A stretch of 64,000 nucleotides of DNA from Pyxidicoccus trucidator (lineage in GTDB: Bacteria > Myxococcota > Myxococcia > Myxococcales > Myxococcaceae), in the NCBI RefSeq assembly GCF_010894435.1, contig NZ_JAAIXZ010000006.1:124001-188000 (forward strand). Reading direction: 5' to 3'. A model generated the notes under the pieces. It was not told where the DNA came from and ran no database searches. It was given only the letters and a program-made list of their open reading frames with translations. Shown here one piece after another: positions 44,485 through 52,577 of the stretch; within the stretch, counting starts at the first letter, position 1, and every line of letters starts with the position of its first letter. The position numbers and the translations under genes were made by a program.

Positions 44485-45306
44485 ATGAAAAAAGTCGTGG
44501 AGCTACCAAAATACAGTGCATACCCGCAGTGGGCAAAGACAGAGCTGAGACAGGCTCTCGACGAAAAGACAAAGAAAATCTATCAAACCAACGCAACAGC
44601 AGCACTGTCAACGGCCCAGGCGCATCCGTTCTTCAGCGATCTTGACGACTTCTTTATCGACTTAGAGTCGTCATACAAGGACAGGACCGGGACAAGACTA
44701 TTTACAAACTCAGCGCTTCAATTGACCCCTAAGACCTACGACTCAGTTGTCAACAAGTCCTATCGTACAAACATCATCAAAAACAAGAATTTCCCAAGCA
44801 AGCCCCAAGAAGGATGGATCACGCCGGACAACTGGATGCAGCGCCTCAATGACACTGTCCGAGGCGAGCTTGTTTGCGCATATCTTGATGGCCCTGAGTA
44901 TGTGGCCCAGGCATTGTCTGCCCGCGCAGACAAGCTTAGTCTCGCCTCGGACTTCTACTCTAGACAACAAGACAGCGGGTACTATGCGTACCACTTCTAC
45001 GTGGACATTGAGGTAGAACTCGTAAGGCCAACTTGGAGAACCTTCCGCGCCCCAGTCAGGGTCGAAGTCCAGCTAACCACACAGCTTCAGGAAGTACTAC
45101 GCGCCCTGACGCACGTCTTCTATGAAGAGCTTCGACTCCAAGAGCAGCGAGAAGGAGACGAGTGGAAGTGGAATTATTCCACAGGACGATTCAAAGCGAG
45201 CTACCTTGGGCATACTCTACATCTGCTTGAAGGTACGATCATGGAACTGCGACACACGAGCCAGTCCAGCAAGGCATCCAAGAAGAAGAAGGGAGCAGCA
45301 AAATGA
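44485..45306 (+). CDS. RelA/SpoT-domain nucleotide synthetase-like protein (candidate defence effector)
   Basis: The 273-residue protein matches the RelA/SpoT synthetase domain pattern. It has LTPKTYDSVVNKSYR (about 76-90), NDTVRGELVCAYLDG (about 125-139), GYYAYHFYV (about 167-175) at the position of the usual GYxSxH substrate loop, and VEVQLTTQLQEVL (about 193-205) carrying the conserved glutamate of the VEIQxRT motif. There is no hydrolase, TGS or ACT domain, so it is a small stand-alone synthetase like toxic SAS or CapRel enzymes. A Lys-rich tail ends it. AAGGA lies 6 nt before the ATG. Codon use is much more A+T-rich than its neighbours, so recent transfer is likely. The stop overlaps the DUF262 start. 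Confidence 0.8.
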   Translation: MKKVVELPKYSAYPQWAKTELRQALDEKTKKIYQTNATAALSTAQAHPFFSDLDDFFIDLESSYKDRTGTRLFTNSALQLTPKTYDSVVNKSYRTNIIKNKNFPSKPQEGWITPDNWMQRLNDTVRGELVCAYLDGPEYVAQALSARADKLSLASDFYSRQQDSGYYAYHFYVDIEVELVRPTWRTFRAPVRVEVQLTTQLQEVLRALTHVFYEELRLQEQREGDEWKWNYSTGRFKASYLGHTLHLLEGTIMELRHTSQSSKASKKKKGAAK

Positions 45307-46904
45307 CCAGAGCCCACCTCCCCCCTCCCATTCCCGAAGTGCAGCATTTACCGACCGTACTTCGTCGTGTTCAGTCAGGCGAAATTCGTGTTCCGGCATT
45401 TCAGCGCGGCTACGTCTGGTCTGAGAAGCAAATTCTTGAACTCCTGGAAAGCGTATACAAAGGCTATCCAATCGGAAGCCTTCTTTTCTGGAACACCGAG
45501 AGCGGTACGCTAATCACAGAAACCGACCAAAACTTCCCATCTCCAGGCGCAGACAACAAGCAGCCCACATCATTCATCCTCGATGGCCAGCAACGCCTGA
45601 CAACCCTATTCAACTGTTTCTACCCAAGAGACATCAAAGATAAAGAGAAATTCAATGTCTCCTTCGACCTAAGAAAACAAGCTTTTTACCAAACGAGAAC
45701 AAGAGACTCGATGGAGGGAGGAATCAACTTGGGCGTTCTTTTTGCTCCTAGGGAATTCCTGAATGCTCAGCGAGAACTCGCCAAACTGCCGGATGGCGAG
45801 GCGTTACTCGACCAAGCGATCACGCTCCATGCCGTTTTCCAAGAGTACATGATACCAACCGTCACAATCAAAGGTCGAAATACAAAGGAGGTTGTTGAGA
45901 TCTTCGAGCGAATCAACAACACAGGAACAAGGCTAAGCGCAGTCGATTTCATGAGAGCGGTTACGTGGTCGGAGCGCTTTGACCTCACGAAAGAGACCTC
46001 GCGCCTCAAGCTCTCACTAGAAGATGACGGCTTCAACATACCGCCAGAAACCTTTGTAAAGGTACTTGCTGTCAGCTTCGGCAAGGCCCCCACCTTGGAC
46101 GAAATGCTAGAACTCAGGGGCAAGAGTGCCGTCAAACTGCGGGGAGCCATGAAGCTCACCGAAAACGCTCTTCGCAAATCAATTGAATTCCTAAAATCTG
46201 ACTTCAGAATCTACTCATACGACTACGTCCCATATGAGGCTCAACTCATAGTCGTTGCAAAACTCTTTCTTCTTAGCCCAAAGAAACAAACAGCGGCATC
46301 AAAAACAATCATCCGCAACTGGCTATGGGCGACCAACCTGACAGAGGGACTTCAAGGAAAGCCTGACAGCTACATAGCCAACCTTGTCGACTCCGTCGAG
46401 CACCTGGAAGACAGTCGCTCCCCACTGCACGAAATTCGCATTGACTTGGAGCCCGAAGACTTGGTGTATCGGCGATTTATTGTCCGCCGAGCGCTCTCCA
46501 GTGCATTGGCAACACTGTTCTCGATGAGAGAAGCCAAGAGCCTCGTGACAGGAGACGCAATAGATCCACAGGAATTCATGTCTGAATTCAATCAATCATC
46601 ATACTATCCGATTGTTGAAATGAATGAACTGAGCGTCTCGGAGATTGAGTCCGATACCGCCCGGCTCCTTCCAAACATGATTCTCGGAGTCCCCTCAGAC
46701 AGGAAAGAGTTCAGGAAGACGTCCGTCTTGGAAACAATCCTTACCGCCCCTAAGCGATTTGGAAAATCTGCGAACAGTATCCTTGACTCACAGCTGATCA
46801 CTGACGAATGCCTCCGTCATTTGAAAGAGGGGGACTGGAACGCCTTCTTATACTCTCGCGCTCAGTATATCATCGAACAATCGATTGAGCTGCTGACAAC
46901 GTAA
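45303..46904 (+). CDS. DUF262 (GmrSD N-domain type) protein
   Basis: The 533-residue protein begins with the DUF262 signatures VPAFQRGYVWSEKQI-LLESV-KGYPIGSLLFW (about 30-64) and ILDGQQRLTTL (about 91-101), and later IFERINNTGTRLSAVD (about 200-215). These are the NTP-binding/hydrolysing parts of GmrSD, BrxU and SspE type anti-phage enzymes. The usual DUF1524 HNH nuclease half (HxxP motif) is not present; the C-terminal 300 residues are helical and unassigned. The ATG overlaps the stop of the RelA/SpoT gene (ATGA), indicating joint production. A+T-rich codon use matches its partner. Confidence 0.88.
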   Translation: MTRAHLPPPIPEVQHLPTVLRRVQSGEIRVPAFQRGYVWSEKQILELLESVYKGYPIGSLLFWNTESGTLITETDQNFPSPGADNKQPTSFILDGQQRLTTLFNCFYPRDIKDKEKFNVSFDLRKQAFYQTRTRDSMEGGINLGVLFAPREFLNAQRELAKLPDGEALLDQAITLHAVFQEYMIPTVTIKGRNTKEVVEIFERINNTGTRLSAVDFMRAVTWSERFDLTKETSRLKLSLEDDGFNIPPETFVKVLAVSFGKAPTLDEMLELRGKSAVKLRGAMKLTENALRKSIEFLKSDFRIYSYDYVPYEAQLIVVAKLFLLSPKKQTAASKTIIRNWLWATNLTEGLQGKPDSYIANLVDSVEHLEDSRSPLHEIRIDLEPEDLVYRRFIVRRALSSALATLFSMREAKSLVTGDAIDPQEFMSEFNQSSYYPIVEMNELSVSEIESDTARLLPNMILGVPSDRKEFRKTSVLETILTAPKRFGKSANSILDSQLITDECLRHLKEGDWNAFLYSRAQYIIEQSIELLTT

Positions 46905-46920
46905 TACCCTGGAGATGAAC

Positions 46921-46948
46921 AGCCCACCGCGCACTCAGGCTGGGCTTT
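46921..46948 (+). terminator. Weak terminator hairpin after the DUF262 gene
   Basis: AGCCCACC (46921-46928) pairs with GG-c-TGGGCT (46938-46946, one bulged base) across a 9-nt loop, followed by TTTC. It is 16 bp after the stop. Confidence 0.45.
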
Positions 46949-46989
46949 CAGAAGAGCAGTTGCCGCTTGCGTCCAAACTAGCGATCACT

Positions 46990-47008
46990 ACCGGATAAAA
47001 TATCCAGT
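46990..47008. promoter_or_regulatory. Operator-like palindrome in the island's end
   Basis: ACCGGATA-AAA-TATCCAGT: 8-bp arms with one mismatch and a 3-bp centre. It lies between the convergent ends of the DUF262 and dnaE2 genes, where no start codon is nearby, so its role is unclear. Confidence 0.35.
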
Positions 47009-47019
47009 ATGCCAAGCGC

Positions 47020-47059
47020 GCTTGTGTCATGAATTTATCTCTACACTCATGACACAAGC
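47020..47059. repeat. 13-bp perfect inverted repeat at the island border
   Basis: GCTTGTGTCATGA (47020-47032) and TCATGACACAAGC (47047-47059) are perfect complements around a 14-nt A+T-rich loop, nine bases from the dnaE2 stop. No T-run follows on either strand, so a simple terminator is uncertain. It could mark the junction of the inserted DNA. Confidence 0.75.
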
Positions 47060-47067
47060 CTCCCATA

Positions 47068-50000
47068 TCAACCGTTGAGCGAAACTACACTTCGCGTCTT
47101 CAAGTTCGTTACCTTGCCCGAGCGCTCCAGCACACCCTGCCCCACTAGGAAGAGCGCGCCGTGGATCTGCTTCCGGCACTGCTCGTACACGTCCGGAGGC
47201 ACGATGAGGTTCGCGATGCCCGTCTCGTCCTCCAGCGAGATGAAGCAGATGCCCTTCGCCGTGGGCGGCCGCTGCCGGCAGATGAGCATCCCGCCCACCG
47301 CCACCTTCCGACCCGAGGGCACCTTCTTCAGTCCCTCCGCCGTCACCGCGCCCAGCTTCTTCAATGTCGGCCGAAGCAGTTCCAGCGGGTGCTTCTCCAG
47401 CGACAGCCCCACCGTGTCGTAATCCGCGACCACGCGCTCGTAGAGGCTCATCGAAGGCAGCTCCACCTCCGTGCCGTCCATCGACATCCCAAAGAACAGG
47501 TCGTCCGAGTCCAGCGGCCCCAGCGCCTGGATTTCCCACAGCGCCTTGCGCCTTGCTCCACATAGCCCCGCCAGCGCACCCGCCAGCGCCAGCCGTGTCA
47601 GCTCGTGCCTGGGAATCCGCGCCCGCCTCGCCAGGTCTCCCACGTCCCGGAACCCCTCCCCCTTCGCCGACTCCACCCGGCGCCCCGCGGACTCTCCCAG
47701 GCCCTTCACCATCCGCAGGCCCAGCCGTAGCGCCCGTCCGCCCTCCTCCAGCGTGCAGTCCCAACTCGAGCGCTGCACGTCCACCTCCCGCACCTCCACC
47801 CCGTGCCGCTGCGCATCCGCCACCAGCGTGTGCGGCGCGTAGAAGCCCATCGGCTGGGAGTTCAGCAGCGCCGCCGTGAAGGCCGCCGGGTAGTGGCACT
47901 TCAGCCAGCTCGACGCGTACGCAATCAGCGCGAAGCTCGCCGAGTGGCTCTCCGGGAACCCGTAGTGCGCGAAGCCGCGAAAGTTGTCGAACCACTCCTC
48001 TGCTTGTCCCGGCGCGTACCCGCGCGCGATACAGCCCTCCACGAAGCGGCCCCTGTACTGCAACAGCATCGACTCCGCCCGCTTGTGGCTCAGCACCCGC
48101 CGCAGCCCATCCGCCTCCCCCGCCGTGAAGCCCGCAGCCACCATCGCCAGCTTCATCGCCTGCTCCTGGAAGAGCGGCACCCCCAGCGTCTTCCCGAGAA
48201 TCTCCTTCACCGCCTCGCTCGGGTACTCCACCTTCTCGATGCCATGCCTCCGCCGCAGGAACGGGTGCACCATATTCCCGACAATCGGCCCCGGGCGGAT
48301 GAGCGCGATCTCCACCACCAGGTCGTAGAACGTCCTCGGCCGCAGCCTCGGCAGCATGTTCATCTGCGCGCGGCTTTCAATCTGGAACACCCCCACCGTG
48401 TCCGCCTCGCACAGCATGTCGTAGACCTTCGGGTCCTCCGCCGGAATCGTCGCCAGCGACAGCTCCCTCCCGCGGTGCTCTCGAATCAGTGCGAAGCACT
48501 TCGACAGCGCCGTCAGCATCCCCAGCGCCAGCAGATCCACCTTCAGCAGGCCAATCGAGTTGATGTCATCCTTTTCCCACTGGATGACCGTGCGGCCCGG
48601 CATCGCCGCGTTCTCCACCGGCACCAACTCCGTCAGCGGCTCGCGTGTAATCACGAACCCGCCCACGTGGATGGACAGGTGTCTCGGAAAGCCTTCCATC
48701 TCCATCGCCAGCGACAGCGTCTTCTGCACCCGGCTGTCAAAGGCAGACAGCCCCGCCTCCAGCAGCACCTCCGGCGTCACCTGGAACCCGTTCGCCGCCG
48801 CCACCTTCGACAGCTTGTCCACCTGGTCCAGTGACAGCCCCAGCGCCTTGCCCGTCTCTCGCAGCGCCAGCCGGCCCCGATAGCAGATGACCTCGCACAC
48901 CATCCCCGCCCGCTGCCGGCCGTGCTTCTCGTAGACGTACTGGAGCACCTCCTCGCGCCGCTCGTGCTCGAAGTCCACGTCAATGTCGGGCGGCTCCTTG
49001 CGCTCCATGCTCAGGAACCGCTCGAACAGCAGCCCCATCCGCACCGGGTCAATCGCAGTAATCTGGAGCGCGTAGCAAACCGCCGAGTTCGCCGCGCTCC
49101 CTCGTCCCTGGCAGAGAATCCCCCGCCTCCGCGCGAACCCCACGATGTCCCACAGCGCCAGGAAGTACCCCGCGAAATCCAGCGCGGCGATGAGCTTCAA
49201 TTCATGCTCAATCTGCCGCACCACCTCCGGCGGCACGCCTCCCGGATAGCGCACCGCGAGCCCCTCGTACGTCAGCGTCCGTAGATGTTGGTTCGCCGTC
49301 CGCCCCTCGGGGAGGTCCTCCTCCGGAAAGCGGTAGTGCAGGTCATCCAGCGAGGCGTGACAGCGCGACGCCAGCTCCACCGTCCGCTCCAGCGCCTCCG
49401 GCCGGTCCGCGAACAGCCGCCCCATCTCATGCGGCCCCTTCAGCGTCCGCTCCGCGTTGGGATGCAGCCGCGTCCCCACCTTGTCCACCGTCGTCCCGTG
49501 GCGAACCGCCACCAGCACGTCCTGCAACGGCTGCCTTCGCCGGTGGTGCGTATGCACGTCGTTGTGCACCACCACGGGCACGCCCATTTCCCGCGCCAGG
49601 GCGTCCACCTGGGCCTCGCGTGCCGCGTCCCCCGCCGACAGCGTCCGGCACAGCCCCACGTGGAAGCGCTCCGGGAAGGCCTCCGCCAGCGCGGCCACCC
49701 GCTCCACCGGAGCCGGCTCGGGAAGCAATGCGATCAGCCCCGCGGAGCGGTCCGCCAGCGCCCGCCACGGCAGCCCCGCCTCCCCCTTTGGATGCGTCAT
49801 CCGGCTCTGCGACACCAGACTACACAGGTTCGCGTACCCGCCTGCGTCCGCCGCGTACACCACCACCGGCGGGGCGTCCTCCAGCGTCAGCTCGGCCCCG
49901 AGGATGAGCTTCAGGCCGTGCTCCTTCGCCGCCAGGTGCGCCTTCACCACCCCGTACAGCCCGTCCGCGTCCGTCAGCGCCAGCGCGCGCAGCCCGAGCC

Positions 50001-50088
50001 TCGCGGCAGTCGCCACCAGCTCCTCCGGATGCGAGGCCCCGCGCAGGAACGAGAAGTTGGAGCGACAGACGAGCTCGGCGTAGTCCAC
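47068..50088 (-). CDS. dnaE2: Error-prone DNA polymerase III alpha subunit (DnaE2/ImuC)
   Basis: The 1006-residue protein has an N-terminal PHP domain (about 1-210; SNFSFLRGASHPEEL, ALTDADGLYGV, HNDVHTHHRR). The polymerase C-family palm carries QGRGSAANSAVCY and the catalytic PDIDVDFEHERREEV (about 360-375). A helix-hairpin-helix part and a C-terminal OB-fold (about 880-1000) follow. Length and the lack of C-terminal tau-binding extension distinguish it from replicative DnaE1. DnaE2 acts with ImuA and ImuB in damage-induced mutagenesis. The GTG at 50088 begins the conserved MDYAELVCRSNFSFL. A LexA-like palindrome lies 14 bp upstream. ImuB is encoded at the right end of the window. Confidence 0.95.
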   Translation of the reverse strand: MDYAELVCRSNFSFLRGASHPEELVATAARLGLRALALTDADGLYGVVKAHLAAKEHGLKLILGAELTLEDAPPVVVYAADAGGYANLCSLVSQSRMTHPKGEAGLPWRALADRSAGLIALLPEPAPVERVAALAEAFPERFHVGLCRTLSAGDAAREAQVDALAREMGVPVVVHNDVHTHHRRRQPLQDVLVAVRHGTTVDKVGTRLHPNAERTLKGPHEMGRLFADRPEALERTVELASRCHASLDDLHYRFPEEDLPEGRTANQHLRTLTYEGLAVRYPGGVPPEVVRQIEHELKLIAALDFAGYFLALWDIVGFARRRGILCQGRGSAANSAVCYALQITAIDPVRMGLLFERFLSMERKEPPDIDVDFEHERREEVLQYVYEKHGRQRAGMVCEVICYRGRLALRETGKALGLSLDQVDKLSKVAAANGFQVTPEVLLEAGLSAFDSRVQKTLSLAMEMEGFPRHLSIHVGGFVITREPLTELVPVENAAMPGRTVIQWEKDDINSIGLLKVDLLALGMLTALSKCFALIREHRGRELSLATIPAEDPKVYDMLCEADTVGVFQIESRAQMNMLPRLRPRTFYDLVVEIALIRPGPIVGNMVHPFLRRRHGIEKVEYPSEAVKEILGKTLGVPLFQEQAMKLAMVAAGFTAGEADGLRRVLSHKRAESMLLQYRGRFVEGCIARGYAPGQAEEWFDNFRGFAHYGFPESHSASFALIAYASSWLKCHYPAAFTAALLNSQPMGFYAPHTLVADAQRHGVEVREVDVQRSSWDCTLEEGGRALRLGLRMVKGLGESAGRRVESAKGEGFRDVGDLARRARIPRHELTRLALAGALAGLCGARRKALWEIQALGPLDSDDLFFGMSMDGTEVELPSMSLYERVVADYDTVGLSLEKHPLELLRPTLKKLGAVTAEGLKKVPSGRKVAVGGMLICRQRPPTAKGICFISLEDETGIANLIVPPDVYEQCRKQIHGALFLVGQGVLERSGKVTNLKTRSVVSLNG

Positions 50089-50483
50089 AACGGATCAACA
50101 TACTGAGCGGCCGTTCAGGCGCTAGGTCGGATCTGCACTCGGTGAGCAGGGAGACTTCATGGGTTGCCGCGAATGAGGACGATCCGCCCCGGCTGACCCA
50201 GGGTCGATGTGCGTCCCCGGACACTTCCGAGGACCGATGCTCAGTCCTGCCCCGAGGGTGACGAGGGTTCGCGCCAGCTGGCCTCCACTGCGGGGGGGGA
50301 ACACGCTGTCGCCTCGAACTCCGAGAGGTCGAGCGACTCCGCTCCCCGGGCCAGCGGCTCGCGTGAAAACGCCTGACACTTGAGCAGAAGCCCCAGACTC
50401 CGCACCGGAATCTCCTGGCTCTCGAACTTGAGCGCTCTGGTAGATATCCACCGCTCAGCAACAGCCAGAATGGGAGGATCTCG
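50089..50483. other. 395-bp divergent intergenic region
   Basis: The region holds the promoter area of dnaE2 (left) and of the SitA5-like toxin (right). A minus-strand open stretch (about 50241-50480) ends in LSEFEATACSPP-like sequence with no start or known domain and may be a decayed tail of another gene. The last bases carry the toxin's GGAGG site. Confidence 0.4.
50103..50119 (-). promoter_or_regulatory. Putative LexA (SOS) box of dnaE2
   Basis: CTGAGCGGCCGTTCAGG is a near-perfect palindrome (CTGA-rCGGCCGy-TCAG). It agrees at 15 of 17 positions with the myxobacterial LexA consensus as I recall it (CTRHAMRYBYGTTCAGS), including the whole GTTCAG half. It ends 14 bp before the dnaE2 GTG, where a bound repressor would block transcription. 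Confidence 0.55.
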
Positions 50484-51764
50484 ATGATGTGGCGCCGAGC
50501 CGTAGCGTTGCTGCTGCTCTTCGTGTGGATGGGCTGCGCAAGCACTCGCGTCGCACACCTCGACACGAGAGAAGGCGGGCCACCGGAGTACGTCCCGACC
50601 TCCTTGGACAGAGCCATCGCAGTGAGCGAAGACGACTTCAAGGAGTCGTTAGCGCGACTGGTGCTGGACGTGCCTCTTTCCATCCGGGCGCCTGCCGCGG
50701 GGTGGTTGGTGCGCGCCTCCACACACGGCGCGACCATGGACAAAGTGCTTCAGGGCGGACTGCGCAAGAGTTACGGCCGCTGGTGCCTGGCCCATGAGGG
50801 CCCCGGCGACTGCCTTTCGCTGCTAGAGGACGGTCTGGGCTTCACCTCCGAAGACAAGCTGGCACTGGCGTTGGGACTGTCGCTGGACCCGATGCGCGAG
50901 AGCATCGCTGAAGCGGTGGAGGACACTCTCAATCCGCACTTCTTCACTACCGTGGTGGTGTCTGCCCTGGTGTCGTGGGCAGTGCTGGCCGCAAACCCCG
51001 AGCCGGTGTTCACCAAAGGCGCGGCGATTCTCGCGGCAGTGCTGGTGGTCTACCTTGGAGTCGACTCCTTCCTGGAGGTAGTGCGGGCATGTTCAGAGCT
51101 GAAGAGCCTCACCGATAGAGCCACCACCTTCCAGGAGTTGGAAGAGGCTGGAGCAAGGTTCGGCCGAGTGCTGGGCCAGGAGGGCGCGCGCATCTTCCTG
51201 CTGGCAGCGACAGCGCTGGTGAGCAAAGGCACGGCGGGAAGTGCTTCGTGGATGACCTCGCGACTGCCACTCCTTCCCCGCTTCACTGAGGCGACGGCGC
51301 TGGGCGCCTCACAAGTAGGGCTGAGACTCGACGCCGTGGGGCAGGTGAGCGCGGTAGCCGTGGTGGAGGAAAGCTTCGCCATGGTCCTGGCACCCGGCGC
51401 GGTAGCCATGGCCGCCACCAGCCCACGAAGCCGTGGCGCCTCCGCATTGACCCACTTCAGGTCCTGGGGCTCGCACAGCGGCCTGAAGAAAGCCCTGGGC
51501 CCTGCGGGACAGGGCAAGCAATGGCACCACATCGTCGAGCAAACCAAGGGCAATGTCGGCAGGTTCGGCAAACACGTCATTCACAATACCCACAATGTGA
51601 TTGCCCTGAATGAAGGGCTACATGTGAAGATCAGCGGTTATTACTCATCAATTCAGCGTTTCACGGCGGGCAAGACGGTACGTCACTGGTTGAGCACCCA
51701 GTCCTTCGACGCGCAACGGGATTTCGGGTTGAAGACCCTTCGTGACTTTGGAGCCACCCCTTGA
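50484..51764 (+). CDS. SitA5-like lipoprotein toxin with AHH/HNH nuclease domain
   Basis: The 426-residue lipoprotein has a lipobox WMGC near residue 18. A conserved N-terminal domain follows with two hydrophobic segments (about 153-175 and 176-195). The C-terminal nuclease domain has WHHIVEQ (about 346-352) and HNTHNVIALNEGLHVKIS (about 365-382), an HNH/AHH-type finger. Outer-membrane-exchange toxins of Myxococcus (SitA families) have this lipoprotein-plus-nuclease plan; I place it in the SitA5 group from its layout. It should be delivered by TraA/TraB-mediated exchange and kill non-immune recipients. GGAGG lies 6 nt before the ATG. The stop overlaps the start of the immunity gene. Confidence 0.82.
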   Translation: MMWRRAVALLLLFVWMGCASTRVAHLDTREGGPPEYVPTSLDRAIAVSEDDFKESLARLVLDVPLSIRAPAAGWLVRASTHGATMDKVLQGGLRKSYGRWCLAHEGPGDCLSLLEDGLGFTSEDKLALALGLSLDPMRESIAEAVEDTLNPHFFTTVVVSALVSWAVLAANPEPVFTKGAAILAAVLVVYLGVDSFLEVVRACSELKSLTDRATTFQELEEAGARFGRVLGQEGARIFLLAATALVSKGTAGSASWMTSRLPLLPRFTEATALGASQVGLRLDAVGQVSAVAVVEESFAMVLAPGAVAMAATSPRSRGASALTHFRSWGSHSGLKKALGPAGQGKQWHHIVEQTKGNVGRFGKHVIHNTHNVIALNEGLHVKISGYYSSIQRFTAGKTVRHWLSTQSFDAQRDFGLKTLRDFGATP

Positions 51765-52138
51765 AGGGCAAGTCTTTGAAGAGCGCCTCGATTCCCGACC
51801 TTGAGGCTACGTACGAAGAAGTTGCCTGGCTCCATGGGCAGGCGTCTCAAGCCGGCGACCACCGGACAGCCAATGCCCAGTACAAGCAGGTCACCCGCGT
51901 GTGGATGGAGCTGAGGGGCCGGGGTGAGGAGGGGCGGAGTGCGCTGGTTCGGTTGATGGGGAGCAGCAACCCCCATGTGCGGGGGTGGGCCGCATCGCAT
52001 GTCCTGGAGTTCAAGCCCCAAGCCGCGGAGGCCGAGCTGGCGCGCCTCGCCCAAGGGCCTCCGAGCATCGTGAGGCTCAATGCCGAGATGACACTCAAGG
52101 AGTGGAAGACCGGCACCCTGACGTTCCCGGCAGAGTGA
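51761..52138 (+). CDS. DUF2019 protein, probable SitI immunity protein
   Basis: The 125-residue helical protein has the DUF2019 start KSLKSASIPDLEATYEEVA and the HEAT-like middle (ALVRLMGSSNPHVRGWAASH). Proteins of this family commonly follow AHH nuclease toxins. A TTG start overlaps the toxin stop (TTGA), with GGAG 7 nt upstream. It should stay in the cytosol and neutralise the nuclease of the preceding gene. No signal peptide is present. Confidence 0.82.
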   Translation: MKGKSLKSASIPDLEATYEEVAWLHGQASQAGDHRTANAQYKQVTRVWMELRGRGEEGRSALVRLMGSSNPHVRGWAASHVLEFKPQAAEAELARLAQGPPSIVRLNAEMTLKEWKTGTLTFPAE

Positions 52139-52193
52139 ATCGCAGGTCTGCGACGAGGAGCAGGCCACGGAGTTGTCCGCCTCCGCCGAGAGC
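52139..52193 (+). pseudogene. C-terminal remnant of a second copy of the small cysteine-rich gene
   Basis: The 51 bp at 52143-52193 align without gaps to 52830-52880, the end of the intact gene at 52578, with 8 differences by eye. Both encode QVC-EEQ--E-S-SAES. Here no N-terminal part is left; the toxin/immunity cassette stands where it should be. Confidence 0.6.
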
Positions 52194-52577
52194 AGAGCCC
52201 CTACGCCAGCCTCCGGATGGGGCGCGCGGCGCGGCACCCCGTCCAGGGGCGGTCCGCGGAGCCAACCCCTGCCACTCAGTCCTGGCCGGCGGTGACGAGC
52301 CCCCGACTCAGCGCCCTCGGGTCGGAGAACATGAGCCCGTGACCTCCGGGAATCACCGCGAGGCGGAAGTCGCCGAGCCGCGCCGACATACCTCGGTGCC
52401 AGGTGAACTCCGCCGCCGGAAACACGTTGTCGCCAAAGGCATCCGGAGGGCTACGTTCGCCTCGACGCACGCTCTACGGAATTCGCCCCCTCCCGCACTC
52501 TACGGGGAACCACGTATTTACTTGCGCTTCAACCCCTATCAACGTGGCAAGGCAATACACACCCGGATGGAGGAATC
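52194..52577. other. 384-bp intergenic region with hydrolase debris
   Basis: No intact gene. It includes a minus-strand hydrolase-like tail (52276-52470) and ends with the GGAGG site of the next gene. Confidence 0.5.
52276..52470 (-). pseudogene. Alpha/beta-hydrolase C-terminal remnant
   Basis: A 64-residue minus-strand frame reads DAFGDNVFPAAEFTWHRGMSARL then LAVIPGGHGLMFSDPRALS, like the last part of an alpha/beta hydrolase with the triad histidine in PGGHG. The nucleophile and the N-terminal half are missing and no start signal is seen. Probably a truncated gene. Confidence 0.4.

Noticed and set aside
47020..47059. Reading the inverted repeat as a classical intrinsic terminator
   Set aside because: The loop is long and no T-run follows on either strand, so I list it as a repeat with uncertain role.
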